DNA from: Pseudomonas peradeniyensis
GTDB taxonomy: Bacteria > Pseudomonadota > Gammaproteobacteria > Pseudomonadales > Pseudomonadaceae
DNA: 64,000 nt
Direction: 5' to 3'
Assembly: GCF_014268935.2 (NCBI RefSeq)
Contig: NZ_JABWRJ020000004.1
Coordinates: 124,001-188,000 of the forward strand
Shown: positions 8,447 to 17,169 of the stretch, one piece after another
How the letters are laid out: the number at the start of each line of letters is the position of its first letter
How positions within the stretch are numbered: position 1 is the first letter of the stretch
Program-made: the position numbers and the translations under genes
The notes under the pieces: generated by a model
The model's database searches: none
Seen by the model: the letters and a program-made list of their open reading frames with translations, nothing else
Told to the model about the DNA's origin: nothing

Positions 8447-11167
8447 ATGGCTTCGATTCAGGTGGATGGTGAGGACAAGACCGCAAAGATCAGCGACTGG
8501 GCGATTCGCTGGAGCGAAAAGTACGAAGCACTGGAACTGACCTGTCATTTCCCCTCCAGTAAAAAATACACCCGCCCGCTCAGTAACTGCCGAGTGTCAC
8601 CTTCCCGCGAGTTGAGCAATGTACTGCTGACCAAACCTGGCAGCACGATCGTCAAACCCATCGACAAAGCGGTGATCTACGGCGAGCGATATGCCGTGGT
8701 GCACTATCCGGGTGGCACCAGGCCCTATGTCCACAAGATGGACGGCATCGTCTTCACCGCCCCCACCTCAATCAAGGACACGCCGGTCTTCGGTTATTTC
8801 ACTGCGGTCGCGAGTGCCCGACACGCTCAAGCACAGTCGAAGGCTGATCGTGACATAGCCAGCAATGTCGTAACTCAGCTTGGAAAACTGCCCGCCATCG
8901 CCAGCACTGCCTTGCAAGCCTATTGCACCGGGCGCAACGGCACGCTCGCCCCGGGTCAGGGGCTCATTTATCCGTTCGGGTTGAACGAAAGCCAGTATCA
9001 GGCCGTCGAGCGGGCATTCAGCGCGCAAATCAGCGTGATCGAAGGCCCACCGGGAACCGGCAAGACCCAGACCATCCTCAACATCCTCGCCAATATCCTG
9101 TTGCGCGGGCAGACGGTGGCGGTGCTGTCCAACAACAATGCGGCCGTGGCAAACGTCTACGAAAAGCTGGAGAAATGCGGCCTGGGCTACTTGGTCGCCA
9201 AGCTTGGCAACAAGGAAAACCGCGAAGCCTTCTTCGACGACATGCCTGCATGGCCCTCCAGCGCACCCGGGCCGGCACCGTCCCTGGAGGAGATCCAGGA
9301 CTTGCTGACCCGCCTGAAGCAGCACCTGCAAGACCACAACCGGGCGGCACAACTGCAGATCGAACTGGACGAGCTGGTCATCGAGCGGCGCTACCTGCAG
9401 CAGTGGCAGGCAGAAAACGGTGTGCAGGCCACAGGCTCGTTGGACAAGTACGGGCTGACCCCACGCAAGACTGCCGACCTCATGGCCTACCTGGCGCACC
9501 TGGGCGAGCAGCGCGTGAAGCTCAAGGACCGCATCGAGCTGCTGTTCCAGTTCAGAGTCTTTCGCACCAAGCCGTTCGCCGAGGGCGAGGCGCGCATGGC
9601 CGCGTTCCATGCCCTGCAGATGCATTACTACGACAAGTCGCTGCAGGAGAAGGAAATCGAGCTGCGGGCGTGCCGTGAATCCTTGGCGCGCGCCAATTTC
9701 ACGGTGTTGCTCAAAGAGCTGACAACCGCATCGATGCAGCATCTGAAGCAGCATCTGCAAGGCCAGGTTCCGCCGCGAGACAGCTTCGATGTCAAAACCT
9801 ACCGCAGGGACTTTGATGCCTTCGTGCAGCGTTTCCCTATCCTGGGCAGCGGCACGCACTCGATCGTCAACTCGATTGCGCCAGGGGCGATCCTCGACTA
9901 CGTGATCATCGACGAAGCTTCCTTGCAGGACATCGTGCCGGGCATCCTGCCGCTGGGTTGCGCCAAGAACCTGATCGTCGTCGGCGACAACCGCCAGTTG
10001 CCGCACATCCCCGTGAAACTGGGGCTGCAGGCGCCGGCCGAGGCCTACGATTGCGAGCACTACAGCCTGCTGGATTCGTGCATTGCCGTGTTCCAGGACG
10101 CACTGCCAAGGACGTTGCTGAAGGAGCATTACCGCTGCCACCCCAGGATCATCCAATTCTGCAACCAGCAGTTCTATGACAACGCACTGGTGCCGATGAC
10201 CGTGGACAACGGCGAGGAGCCCCTGCGCCTGGTGGTGACCGCCAAGGGCAACCACGCACGCAAGAACACCAACCTTCGGGAGTTGGACTCCTTGCTCAAG
10301 GTGCTCGAAGACGAGGGGCAATCTGTTGCAGTGGACGGTGAAGGCCGCGGTTACATCGCCCCGTTCCGGGCACAGGTCAACCTCTGCGACAAGCACCTGC
10401 CGGCGGACTTCGTCAAAGACACAGTGCACAAGTTCCAAGGGCGCGAGTGCGACGAGATCGTCTTTTCCACCGTGCTGGACAAGAAGCGCTACAACCAGAC
10501 GCAAGAACGCCTGGATTTCGTCGACGACCCGCGCATGATCAACGTGGCAGTGTCGCGGGCCAAACATCGTTTCACCCTGGTGACCGGTGACGAGGTGTTC
10601 ACCGAGAACAATGGCCACATTGCCGCGCTGATCCGCTACATCAGCTATTACGCGCAGGACGAGCAGATCGTGCGTGCGCCAGTGGTGTCGGCATTCGACT
10701 TGTTGTACCGCGAGTACGATCAGTCCCTGGAACGCCTGAAGGCCCGACTGCGGCCCGAGGATTCACGCTACAAGTCCGAGCAGATCGTGGCGCAGTTGCT
10801 GCGCGAAGCGCTCTCGGCCCCGGCGTGCCATGCGTTGACGTTCCATACGCAGATCAAGCTGGATATGCTCGCATCGCCGAGCAACCCCGAGTGGACGCAA
10901 ACCCAGCGGGCGTTCATGAGCCGTGCCAGTTGCGATTTCGTCATCTATTTCAAAGTGGGCAAGACCCCGGTTGGGGTGATCGAGGTCGATGGCGGGTATC
11001 ACGACCACCCCGTGCAGGCCGCTCGGGACGCCAGGAAGAATGAGATTCTAGCTGCCAGTGGCCTTCCCATTCTGCGGCTGCGGACGGTGGAGAGTGGTAT
11101 TGAGCGCAGAATTGCCGAGTTTCTGGCGCAGTGGGCCAGGCCTGCTCCGAGTGTCCTGTCTCGGTAA
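8447..11167 (+). CDS. SF1 helicase fused to a DUF2726-like nuclease domain
   Basis: A 906-residue cytoplasmic protein. Superfamily 1 (UPF1/DNA2-like) helicase motifs are all visible: Walker A GPPGTGKT at 200-207, Walker B VIIDEAS near 485, GDNRQLP just after it, the LLKEHYRCHPRI motif, HKFQGRECDEIV, and the arginine-finger motif INVAVSRAKHR. A coiled helical insertion (about residues 270-460) separates motifs I and II. The last 100 residues resemble DUF2726, a PD-(D/E)xK-like fold: CDFVIYF, then VIEVDGGYHD (Glu846, Asp848), RDARKNEILAASGLPILRLR. A helicase joined to a nuclease-like domain in an isolated accessory gene suggests nucleic-acid restriction or repair, possibly antiphage. The stop codon lies within an inverted repeat, so the native C-terminus may be altered. 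Confidence 0.9.
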   Translation: MASIQVDGEDKTAKISDWAIRWSEKYEALELTCHFPSSKKYTRPLSNCRVSPSRELSNVLLTKPGSTIVKPIDKAVIYGERYAVVHYPGGTRPYVHKMDGIVFTAPTSIKDTPVFGYFTAVASARHAQAQSKADRDIASNVVTQLGKLPAIASTALQAYCTGRNGTLAPGQGLIYPFGLNESQYQAVERAFSAQISVIEGPPGTGKTQTILNILANILLRGQTVAVLSNNNAAVANVYEKLEKCGLGYLVAKLGNKENREAFFDDMPAWPSSAPGPAPSLEEIQDLLTRLKQHLQDHNRAAQLQIELDELVIERRYLQQWQAENGVQATGSLDKYGLTPRKTADLMAYLAHLGEQRVKLKDRIELLFQFRVFRTKPFAEGEARMAAFHALQMHYYDKSLQEKEIELRACRESLARANFTVLLKELTTASMQHLKQHLQGQVPPRDSFDVKTYRRDFDAFVQRFPILGSGTHSIVNSIAPGAILDYVIIDEASLQDIVPGILPLGCAKNLIVVGDNRQLPHIPVKLGLQAPAEAYDCEHYSLLDSCIAVFQDALPRTLLKEHYRCHPRIIQFCNQQFYDNALVPMTVDNGEEPLRLVVTAKGNHARKNTNLRELDSLLKVLEDEGQSVAVDGEGRGYIAPFRAQVNLCDKHLPADFVKDTVHKFQGRECDEIVFSTVLDKKRYNQTQERLDFVDDPRMINVAVSRAKHRFTLVTGDEVFTENNGHIAALIRYISYYAQDEQIVRAPVVSAFDLLYREYDQSLERLKARLRPEDSRYKSEQIVAQLLREALSAPACHALTFHTQIKLDMLASPSNPEWTQTQRAFMSRASCDFVIYFKVGKTPVGVIEVDGGYHDHPVQAARDARKNEILAASGLPILRLRTVESGIERRIAEFLAQWARPAPSVLSR

Positions 11168-11249
11168 TAAGCTGTTCATTTTTGGCGGCGCCTTGGCCGG
11201 ACACCCAAGCCACTCGCCAAAAGAGAACGTATTTCCGAGACAGGACACT
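11150..11249. mobile_element. 100-bp inverted-repeat element (MITE- or IS-remnant-like)
   Basis: AGTGTCCTGTCTCGG (11150-11164) and CCGAGACAGGACACT (11235-11249) are perfect 15-bp inverted repeats bounding a 100-bp unit with no gene. The left arm encodes the last codons of the helicase gene, and its stop codon is at 11165. The heptamer GCCTGCT occurs 3 bp outside the left end and 1 bp outside the right end, which could be a target duplication displaced by later change, but the fit is not exact. It could also act as a large hairpin terminator. Confidence 0.6.
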
Positions 11250-11274
11250 AGCCTGCTTTGAAGCCCGAAGGCGC

Positions 11275-12774
11275 ATGTTATTTTTGAGTCACCGCGAGGG
11301 AGCGCAATTGATCGACAGTACGCAACAGCACGCCGTTTCAGAGTCGTCGCCTATTCTCACTCGGCGCCATCTACTCCAGGCCGGGATGACCGGGATTGCC
11401 GTCAGTGTGCTTTCACCGTGGTCGTCATGGGCGGCACCAGCGGGCGTCTTGGTGAATGATGTGACGATGCTCAATCCGATTTGGGTCAATCGTCTGCTCG
11501 CACCTCGCACCACTGGCGAAATACAGCGGGCGCTCGCTATGTCGTCAGGCCCAGTCAGCATCGGTGGTGGCCGCTATAGCATGGGGGGGCAGATTGCTAC
11601 CGAAAACAGCCTGCACCTCGACATGCGTCAGTTTAATCAGGTGATCCGATATTCGCCTGAGAGCAGAGTCATACGCGTGCAAACAGGGATGCGTTGGCGT
11701 GACCTGCAGTCGGTCATAGACCCGGACGACCTCTCGATAAAAATCATGCAGAGTTATGCCAACTTCACCGTCGGCGGATCGCTGTCAGTCAATGCTCATG
11801 GACGCTATGTCGGCGCAGGTCCGGTCATCAACTCGGTGCGCTCTCTGCAGCTGGTGCTTGCGGACGGTTCGGTAGTAGAAGCGTCCCGCAGCGCAAATTC
11901 CGACCTGTTCTACGCTGCTATCGGTGGCTATGGTGCGGTGGGGGTGATTACTGAGGTCGAACTGGACCTTGCGTCCAACATCACAATGGAACGTCAGGTA
12001 CGCCGCATGCCAGTTGCTGATTACCCGCGTTTTTTCAATGAGCAAGTCCGCGAGAACGAACAGGCTATCCTGCATAATGCCGATTTGGCTCCCCCTTATT
12101 TCGACGTGGCTACTTCCGTCACTTGGCGTACCTCGGACAAAGCGTTGACCGTCGCAGAAAGACTGGTGGCGCCGGGGCAGTCGTACAAGATCAACCAGAC
12201 CGTCATGTGGAGTGTGACCAAGCTTCCCGGTGGCCCAATGATTCGCAAGGATGTGGTCGATCCACTGCGTTATCTCAATCAACCGGTCGTACGGCGCAAC
12301 TACGAGGCCAGTGCGGATGTCGCTTCGCTTGGCCCCATTGCAACCCGAAACAGTACCTATGCGTTGCAAGAATATTTTGTGCCAGTGACACAGTTCAACG
12401 CGTTTGTAACGCAAATGGCCGCCATCCTTCAGGCGCACAGCGTTGACGCCGTCAATATCTCCATCCGACACGCTCCGGCCGACCCCGACTCGTTGCTGTC
12501 CTGGGCACGCGAAGAAGTCTTTTCATTCGTGCTCTATTATTGGCAGCGCGTCGGGGTGGATGATCGCGAAACCGTTGGCGTGTGGACACGCGAACTCATC
12601 AACGCTGCGCTGTTGCTTGGCGGCACCTACTATCTTCCCTACCAACTGCATGCAACGCAGGAACAGTTTTCAAGTGCCTACCCAAACGCGCGCCGTCTGT
12701 TAGCACTCAAAGCGCAAGTCGATCCAGGAGGGCGATTCCGGAACAAGCTCTGGGACAAATACCAAACGGGATAA
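11275..12774 (+). CDS. Tat-exported FAD-linked oxidase (FAD_binding_4 family)
   Basis: A 499-residue flavoprotein. Near residue 30 the twin-arginine motif TRRHLLQAG is followed by a hydrophobic stretch and an Ala-rich cleavage region (SSWAAPAG), so export by Tat as a folded FAD protein is likely. The FAD-binding domain shows GGGRYSMGGQ, ANFTVGGSLSVNAHGRY and GGYGAVGVITEVEL. The C-terminus LLALKAQVDPGGRFRNKLW is typical of aldonolactone-oxidase and cholesterol-oxidase type proteins. I chose ATG 11275 because the Tat signal then sits near the N-terminus; the longer frame from 11131 is translated through the inverted-repeat element. The substrate is unknown. Confidence 0.85.
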   Translation: MLFLSHREGAQLIDSTQQHAVSESSPILTRRHLLQAGMTGIAVSVLSPWSSWAAPAGVLVNDVTMLNPIWVNRLLAPRTTGEIQRALAMSSGPVSIGGGRYSMGGQIATENSLHLDMRQFNQVIRYSPESRVIRVQTGMRWRDLQSVIDPDDLSIKIMQSYANFTVGGSLSVNAHGRYVGAGPVINSVRSLQLVLADGSVVEASRSANSDLFYAAIGGYGAVGVITEVELDLASNITMERQVRRMPVADYPRFFNEQVRENEQAILHNADLAPPYFDVATSVTWRTSDKALTVAERLVAPGQSYKINQTVMWSVTKLPGGPMIRKDVVDPLRYLNQPVVRRNYEASADVASLGPIATRNSTYALQEYFVPVTQFNAFVTQMAAILQAHSVDAVNISIRHAPADPDSLLSWAREEVFSFVLYYWQRVGVDDRETVGVWTRELINAALLLGGTYYLPYQLHATQEQFSSAYPNARRLLALKAQVDPGGRFRNKLWDKYQTG

Positions 12775-12887
12775 CCCTTGGCGACTGATGGTTTCGACCT
12801 TATCCGTTCAACTGTCTAGAGTAGATTCAGTCTCGGCGTCAAACCTTACCTTGTGCAGACGCTACCCCCATGGACTGGAGAAACGAC

Positions 12888-13925
12888 ATGCCGGCTTGTC
12901 CCATACCGACTGACGAAACGTTGCGCCAGCGTACCCTCGATGAAATGAATGTGCTGGATACACCCGCTGAGCATTACCTCGATACGCTGGTGCGGCTCAC
13001 TCAAGAAGTGGCGCACGTGGATACTGTGCTGATCAGCCTGATTGATCATGATCGGCAATGGTTCAAGGCCAGGATCGGGCTAGACGTAAACGAGACCCCG
13101 CGCAACGTGTCCTTCTGCGGCTACGCCATTCTGGGTGAGGACACCCTGCTGGTGGCAGACGCCGAGTGCGATTCGCGATTTGCCGACAATCCGCTGGTAC
13201 TTGGCGCACCCTACATCCGCTTCTACGCCGGTCACCCCTTGCGTGCCGGAAACGGCAAAGCGATCGGGACGTTATGCATGTTCGACCCTCGCCCACGCCT
13301 GCTAAGTGAGGCCCAGCAGGCCAACTTCAGAGACTTGGCCACGCTCGCGGAGGGTTATCTGCAACTGCGCAGCTTGATACAGGCCAACCACGACTTACGG
13401 CTTGAAATGGACCGTGAGCAACGCAAGGCTTTGCTTGATCCGCTAACACAGCTATGGAACCGCGGCGCGTTGGCCGCCTTCCAGGATCGTGAACGCCGTT
13501 TGGCAAAAGAGAAAGGTCTGCAGTTGGGTACTCTGTATGCGGACCTTGACCACTTCAAGTCTGTAAACGACAAGTACGGTCATGCTGACGGTGACCAGGT
13601 GCTTTGCGAGTGTGCCCGTCGTCTGCGAGCTGCCCTTCGCCCGGAGGATTTGCTGGTACGCCAGGGCGGTGAGGAATTCGTCGCGTTGCTGCGGGTAAAG
13701 GACCGTGACGAGCTGGTGCGGATCGCGGAGCGCGTGCGCCTGATCGTTGGCAGCAGACCGATGCAACTCTCCAGCGGTCCGCTGAGGGTGAGTCTCAGTG
13801 TGGGATGTACTTTAGTCGCCGATAGCGAGCAGATCGATGATGCACTACGGCGCGCCGACAGCGCACTTTATGCAGCCAAACAGGGAGGGCGCGACCAAGT
13901 TGTCTATGCACCGCCGATCTTGTGA
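12888..13925 (+). CDS. GAF-GGDEF diguanylate cyclase
   Basis: A 345-residue soluble cyclase that makes cyclic di-GMP. The N-terminal GAF domain spans about residues 20-160 (VDTVLISLIDHDRQWFKARIGL, RNVSFCGYAIL, GKAIGTLCMFD). A short helix leads to a GGDEF domain beginning at LDPLTQLWNRGA. The active site is GGEEF at 260-264, and an inhibitory I-site R251-P-E-D254 lies exactly five residues before it, so product feedback is expected. ATG 12888 has GGAG 8 bp upstream, better placed than the ATG at 12870. The gene stands alone. GAF domains of this type often sense small molecules or redox state, but the signal is not predictable. Confidence 0.92.
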   Translation: MPACPIPTDETLRQRTLDEMNVLDTPAEHYLDTLVRLTQEVAHVDTVLISLIDHDRQWFKARIGLDVNETPRNVSFCGYAILGEDTLLVADAECDSRFADNPLVLGAPYIRFYAGHPLRAGNGKAIGTLCMFDPRPRLLSEAQQANFRDLATLAEGYLQLRSLIQANHDLRLEMDREQRKALLDPLTQLWNRGALAAFQDRERRLAKEKGLQLGTLYADLDHFKSVNDKYGHADGDQVLCECARRLRAALRPEDLLVRQGGEEFVALLRVKDRDELVRIAERVRLIVGSRPMQLSSGPLRVSLSVGCTLVADSEQIDDALRRADSALYAAKQGGRDQVVYAPPIL

Positions 13926-13956
13926 GAATCCAAGGCGGAACAAGTACCAGGCAGCC

Positions 13957-14847
13957 TCAACGCACAGCCTCAAGCACCTTGCGTACCTCCTGCGCGACCA
14001 TTGCCTCGACCCTGCCCTCATCCGATGCCCTCGAAAACACTGCGCAACACGCGGCGGCCTCGCCAACCGCGCATCGATAGACCGCCACCACACTGCCAGG
14101 GCCACACCCGGTATGCCCGGCCAGCGTCAGACCACCCTTGATCGTCCCGCGCATCAGGCCTAGGGCATACCCGGGCGCAATCCACGGTCGGCCAGTCATT
14201 GGCCCACCCAACACCTTTGTTGCCTGCATGTCCTGGAGCAGCTCGGGCGGAAGCAGTGTCCCAGCCAGCAGACGCTCCAGGAAAAGGGCAGCCTGCGAAA
14301 CAGGACCGATCAGCAATCCGTGATAGACCCAGCCAGGGTCGTAGTTCAACGAATGGCCGAGGTAATCCCCGTTCAGGTCTGCGCGTTGGGTTGCCAAGCG
14401 AACCGCCGAGATACCGAGTGGAGCCAGGACTTGCTGCCTGATCGCCTCTTCAAGCGGCAGGCCTGTGGCACGTTCGATAAGCCTGGCGACCAACATGTAG
14501 CCCACATTCGAATAGCGCCACCCCGCTCCAGGTGCGTAGCGAAGCCGAGCGCCATCCAGTCGCTGCATCATCTCGTCCACGGACCACGCGGCTTCATGAT
14601 TGGCAACCGCCGCGTGGTACTCGGGAAGCTCGCCATAATCAGCGAGGCCCGCCTCGTGACCCAGAAGCTGACGCAAGGTGTACGTGGTTTCAGGAAGCGC
14701 AGCATCCAGGGCGAGTCGTCGGTCACGCACCAGAGTCAGGGCGGTCGCGGCCAACACCGTCTTGGTAAAGCTCCACCATGGCACACAGGGTTCGGCCTGG
14801 AGCGATTGCGTTATGAATCGACCGTTGGAAAGCGTGGAAATCAGCAT
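13957..14847 (-). CDS. serine hydrolase of the beta-lactamase/esterase (class C-like) family
   Basis: A 296-residue protein with the serine beta-lactamase-fold motifs: Ser-x-x-Lys as S26-F-T-K29, Tyr-x-Asn as Y112-S-N114 within WRYSNVGYMLVARLIE, and HTG (in place of KTG) in LAGHTGCGPGSV near residue 250. The conserved LLGHEAGLADYGE segment is also present. No signal peptide is seen, so it is probably cytoplasmic, and more likely an esterase or peptidase than a beta-lactamase. Downstream and convergent is the cyclase gene; upstream, 78 bp away on the same strand, is the GFA gene. Substrate unknown. Confidence 0.88.
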   Translation of the reverse strand: MLISTLSNGRFITQSLQAEPCVPWWSFTKTVLAATALTLVRDRRLALDAALPETTYTLRQLLGHEAGLADYGELPEYHAAVANHEAAWSVDEMMQRLDGARLRYAPGAGWRYSNVGYMLVARLIERATGLPLEEAIRQQVLAPLGISAVRLATQRADLNGDYLGHSLNYDPGWVYHGLLIGPVSQAALFLERLLAGTLLPPELLQDMQATKVLGGPMTGRPWIAPGYALGLMRGTIKGGLTLAGHTGCGPGSVVAVYRCAVGEAAACCAVFSRASDEGRVEAMVAQEVRKVLEAVR

Positions 14848-14925
14848 CGAATACTCAAGCAGTCATGACAGGCCAGTAAGCAAGCGTAGAGGCAAGAACA
14901 TACCCCATTCCGGCGATGCAAGCCG

Positions 14926-15327
14926 TCAGTCGGCCTCGGGACAACAACTGGATGGCGTATACCAGGGCACCGCAGAATCGATGTAAACGTGCTTTTGCTT
15001 GCGTGGCTGGAACGGTGTATCAAGTGTACCCAGCGCGATAGAGATCCAGTCGGCGAACTCACCTTCGGATCGTGACCAGAACAACGTCGAGCCACACGCC
15101 CCGCAGAACTCGCGTAACACTGTCTGCGAAGAGGCGTAGGCCTTGATGCTGTCGGCCCCGCGAAGTACGCGAAGTGCGCTGCGCGGCACGCTGCCATATG
15201 ACCCGAATGCAGCCCCGTGACCTTTGCGGCACTGGCTGCAGTGACAATGACTCACGGCCTTGGGTGGCGTGAGCAGCTCGTAGCTGACCGCTGCGCACAG
15301 GCAGCTTCCTTGGTATGCCTCTGTCAT
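14926..15327 (-). CDS. GFA (CENP-V)-type zinc protein
   Basis: A 133-residue protein of the glutathione-dependent formaldehyde-activating fold. The zinc-binding cysteines are seen as GSCLCAAVSYE, SHCHCSQCRKGHG and FCGACGSTLFW, the usual C-x-C, C-x-C-x-x-C and C-x-x-C set. Family members bind two zinc ions; most have no proven enzyme activity and the historical name is often misleading. ATG 15327 has AAGGA close upstream. It may be co-transcribed with the serine hydrolase downstream. Confidence 0.9.
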   Translation of the reverse strand: MTEAYQGSCLCAAVSYELLTPPKAVSHCHCSQCRKGHGAAFGSYGSVPRSALRVLRGADSIKAYASSQTVLREFCGACGSTLFWSRSEGEFADWISIALGTLDTPFQPRKQKHVYIDSAVPWYTPSSCCPEAD

Positions 15328-15377
15328 ATGTCCTTCCGTGCAGGTGAAAAACTGTGATGCCTGATCAGTCAGCGTAC

Positions 15378-15482
15378 TGGGGCTGCGTTGCAGCCCTTTC
15401 GCGGCACAAGGCCGCTCCTACAGGAGGTACGCGATCCCTGTAGGAGCGGCCTTGTGCCGCGAAAGGGTCGCAAAGCGACCCC
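15378..15482. repeat. paired REP palindrome (BIME-like)
   Basis: TTTCGCGGCACAAGGCCGCT (from 15397) and its inverse AGCGGCCTTGTGCCGCGAAA (from 15443) form two REP units facing each other around GGTACGCGATCC. GGGCTGCGTTGCAGCCC and GGTCGCAAAGCGACC hairpins flank them. This is the standard Pseudomonas extragenic palindrome pair. It lies in the 343-bp gap between the GFA and MFS genes, which otherwise shows nothing recognisable. Confidence 0.9.
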
Positions 15483-15670
15483 GGCAATCTTGAATCCCCA
15501 AAATCGCAAACACTTGAAAGGGATGGCCAAACGCTCTACCCCAAGCCACCCATCGATCCCACTGATGATTACTATCATGCCGCCCGCCTGTCGAGCTGCA
15601 AAATCCACCCCCTATAATCGCCTCCCCGTTTTCCCCTCGCTGCAGCGCCTGTCCCAGGCGACAGTCCCCT

Positions 15671-16912
15671 ATGGAAGCCCGCACCATGCCAAGCCCCAAT
15701 CCGTCCCCCCACAGCCCACCCGAACACAGCCAGCAGAGCGTCCGTCAGCAGTGGCTGGCGATTCTATCGGTCGCCGTGGGTGCCTTCGCCCTGGTGACCA
15801 GCGAGTTCCTGCCGGTGGGCGTGCTCAACGATGTCGCCGCCGACCTCGGCATCAGCGCAGGCCAGGCCGGCCTGATGGTGACCCTGCCCGGCATCATGGC
15901 GGCCCTGGCCGCGCCCTTGCTGTCGGTGGGCATCGGTGCCCTCGACCGACGCTACCTGCTGATCGCCCTGACCCTGATCATGATCGTCGCCAACGCCGTG
16001 GTGGCCTACGCCACTGACTTCGGCCTGCTGCTGTTCGGCCGGGTACTGCTGGGCATCAGCATCGGTGGCTTCTGGGCGACCGCGATCGCCCTGAGCGGCC
16101 GCTTGGCGCCCAAGGGCGTGGGCGTGGCGCAGGCCACCTCGATCATCATGGTCGGCGTGACCCTGGCGACCGTGCTTGGCGTGCCCGTGGGTACCTGGCT
16201 GAGCGGGCTCATGGGCTGGCGCATGACCTTCCTGGTCACCGCGCTGGTGGGCGTGCCGGTGCTGCTGGCACAGGTTCTGCTGCTACCGCGGCTCAACCCG
16301 GAGAAGGCCATCCGCATCAGCGACCTACCGGCGTTGTTCGTCAACCCGCAGGCGCGGGTCGGCCTGATCGCGGTGTTGCTGATCGGCCTGGCGCACTTTG
16401 CCGCGTACACCTACGTTGCGCCGTTCTTCAAGCACAACGCCGGCTTCGACGGGCCGATGATCGGCTCGCTGTTGCTGCTCTACGGCGTGGCCGGGGTACT
16501 GGGCAATGTCTTCGCCGGTTTCGCCGCCAACCAGAGCGTGCGCTACACCCTGATGCTGGTCGCCTTGATGATCGGCATCGGCACCGCACTGTTCCCCTAC
16601 TTCGCCACCAGCCTCACCGGCGCGGCGATGCTGATCGCGCTCTGGGGCTTCGCCTTCGGCGCCTTCCCGGCCTGCGCCAGCATCTGGATGTTCGTCGTGG
16701 CACCCAAGGATGTGGAGCGCGGCATGCCGCTGTTCGTCGCCATGTTCCAGGTGATCATCGCCTTGGGCTCGTTCTTCGGTGGACGGATCGTCGACCAGAT
16801 GGGCAGCGCGGTACTGTTCAGCCTGGCCACGGCACTGGTGGGCTGCGGCTTTGTCACGGTGCTGGTGCTGGGGCGCAGCGTGAGCAATCGCCTGGCGGTC
16901 CAACCATCCTGA
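15671..16912 (+). CDS. MFS transporter, DHA1 drug/sugar-efflux type
   Basis: A 413-residue major facilitator with about 12 transmembrane helices. It begins at WLAILSVAVGAFALVTSEFLPVG, a phrase common to the AraJ/NepI/YdhP branch of the DHA1 family. The loop 2-3 motif is weak (GIGALDRRYLL). Motif C-like glycines occur in VGVTLATVLGVPVGTWLSG, where antiporters keep a GP-rich bend. An ATG at 15686 is an alternative start. A hairpin follows the stop codon. The substrate is unknown; efflux of a small hydrophilic compound by proton antiport is the family expectation. Confidence 0.88.
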   Translation: MEARTMPSPNPSPHSPPEHSQQSVRQQWLAILSVAVGAFALVTSEFLPVGVLNDVAADLGISAGQAGLMVTLPGIMAALAAPLLSVGIGALDRRYLLIALTLIMIVANAVVAYATDFGLLLFGRVLLGISIGGFWATAIALSGRLAPKGVGVAQATSIIMVGVTLATVLGVPVGTWLSGLMGWRMTFLVTALVGVPVLLAQVLLLPRLNPEKAIRISDLPALFVNPQARVGLIAVLLIGLAHFAAYTYVAPFFKHNAGFDGPMIGSLLLLYGVAGVLGNVFAGFAANQSVRYTLMLVALMIGIGTALFPYFATSLTGAAMLIALWGFAFGAFPACASIWMFVVAPKDVERGMPLFVAMFQVIIALGSFFGGRIVDQMGSAVLFSLATALVGCGFVTVLVLGRSVSNRLAVQPS

Positions 16913-16971
16913 GCGCCCGCTCCCACGCTGATGTTGTCTAGCCTGAGAGGCGCCTGTTGTTTCATGGAGCG

Positions 16972-16996
16972 GTGGCGGGCCGATTTTACCCGCCAC
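16972..16996 (+). terminator. hairpin, likely terminator of the MFS gene
   Basis: GTGGCGGG pairs with CCCGCCAC around a 9-nt loop, followed by a pyrimidine-rich stretch (TTTATCAACTCTTT). It lies 60 bp after the MFS stop codon. Confidence 0.5.
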
Positions 16997-17169
16997 GCTT
17001 TATCAACTCTTTACGCCGACGAGCCGCAAACCGACAGCAACTTGATACGCAACTCAATACCCTTTGCAGGTCTTTGGCGTATCGAGAGTGCAACATGACG
17101 CTGTACGCGAATCCCCTGCCTGGGCGGGCTGGCATTCAGGATGAACGCATGCCCCCTTCCGAGGTGGGT

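Noticed and set aside
15378..15482. The inverted repeats here and at 31419, 39728 and 54919 as insertion-sequence ends or CRISPR repeats.
   Set aside because: They are paired REP palindromes with the GCGG(C/G)...TCCTACAG core, with no transposase, no spacers and no regular array.
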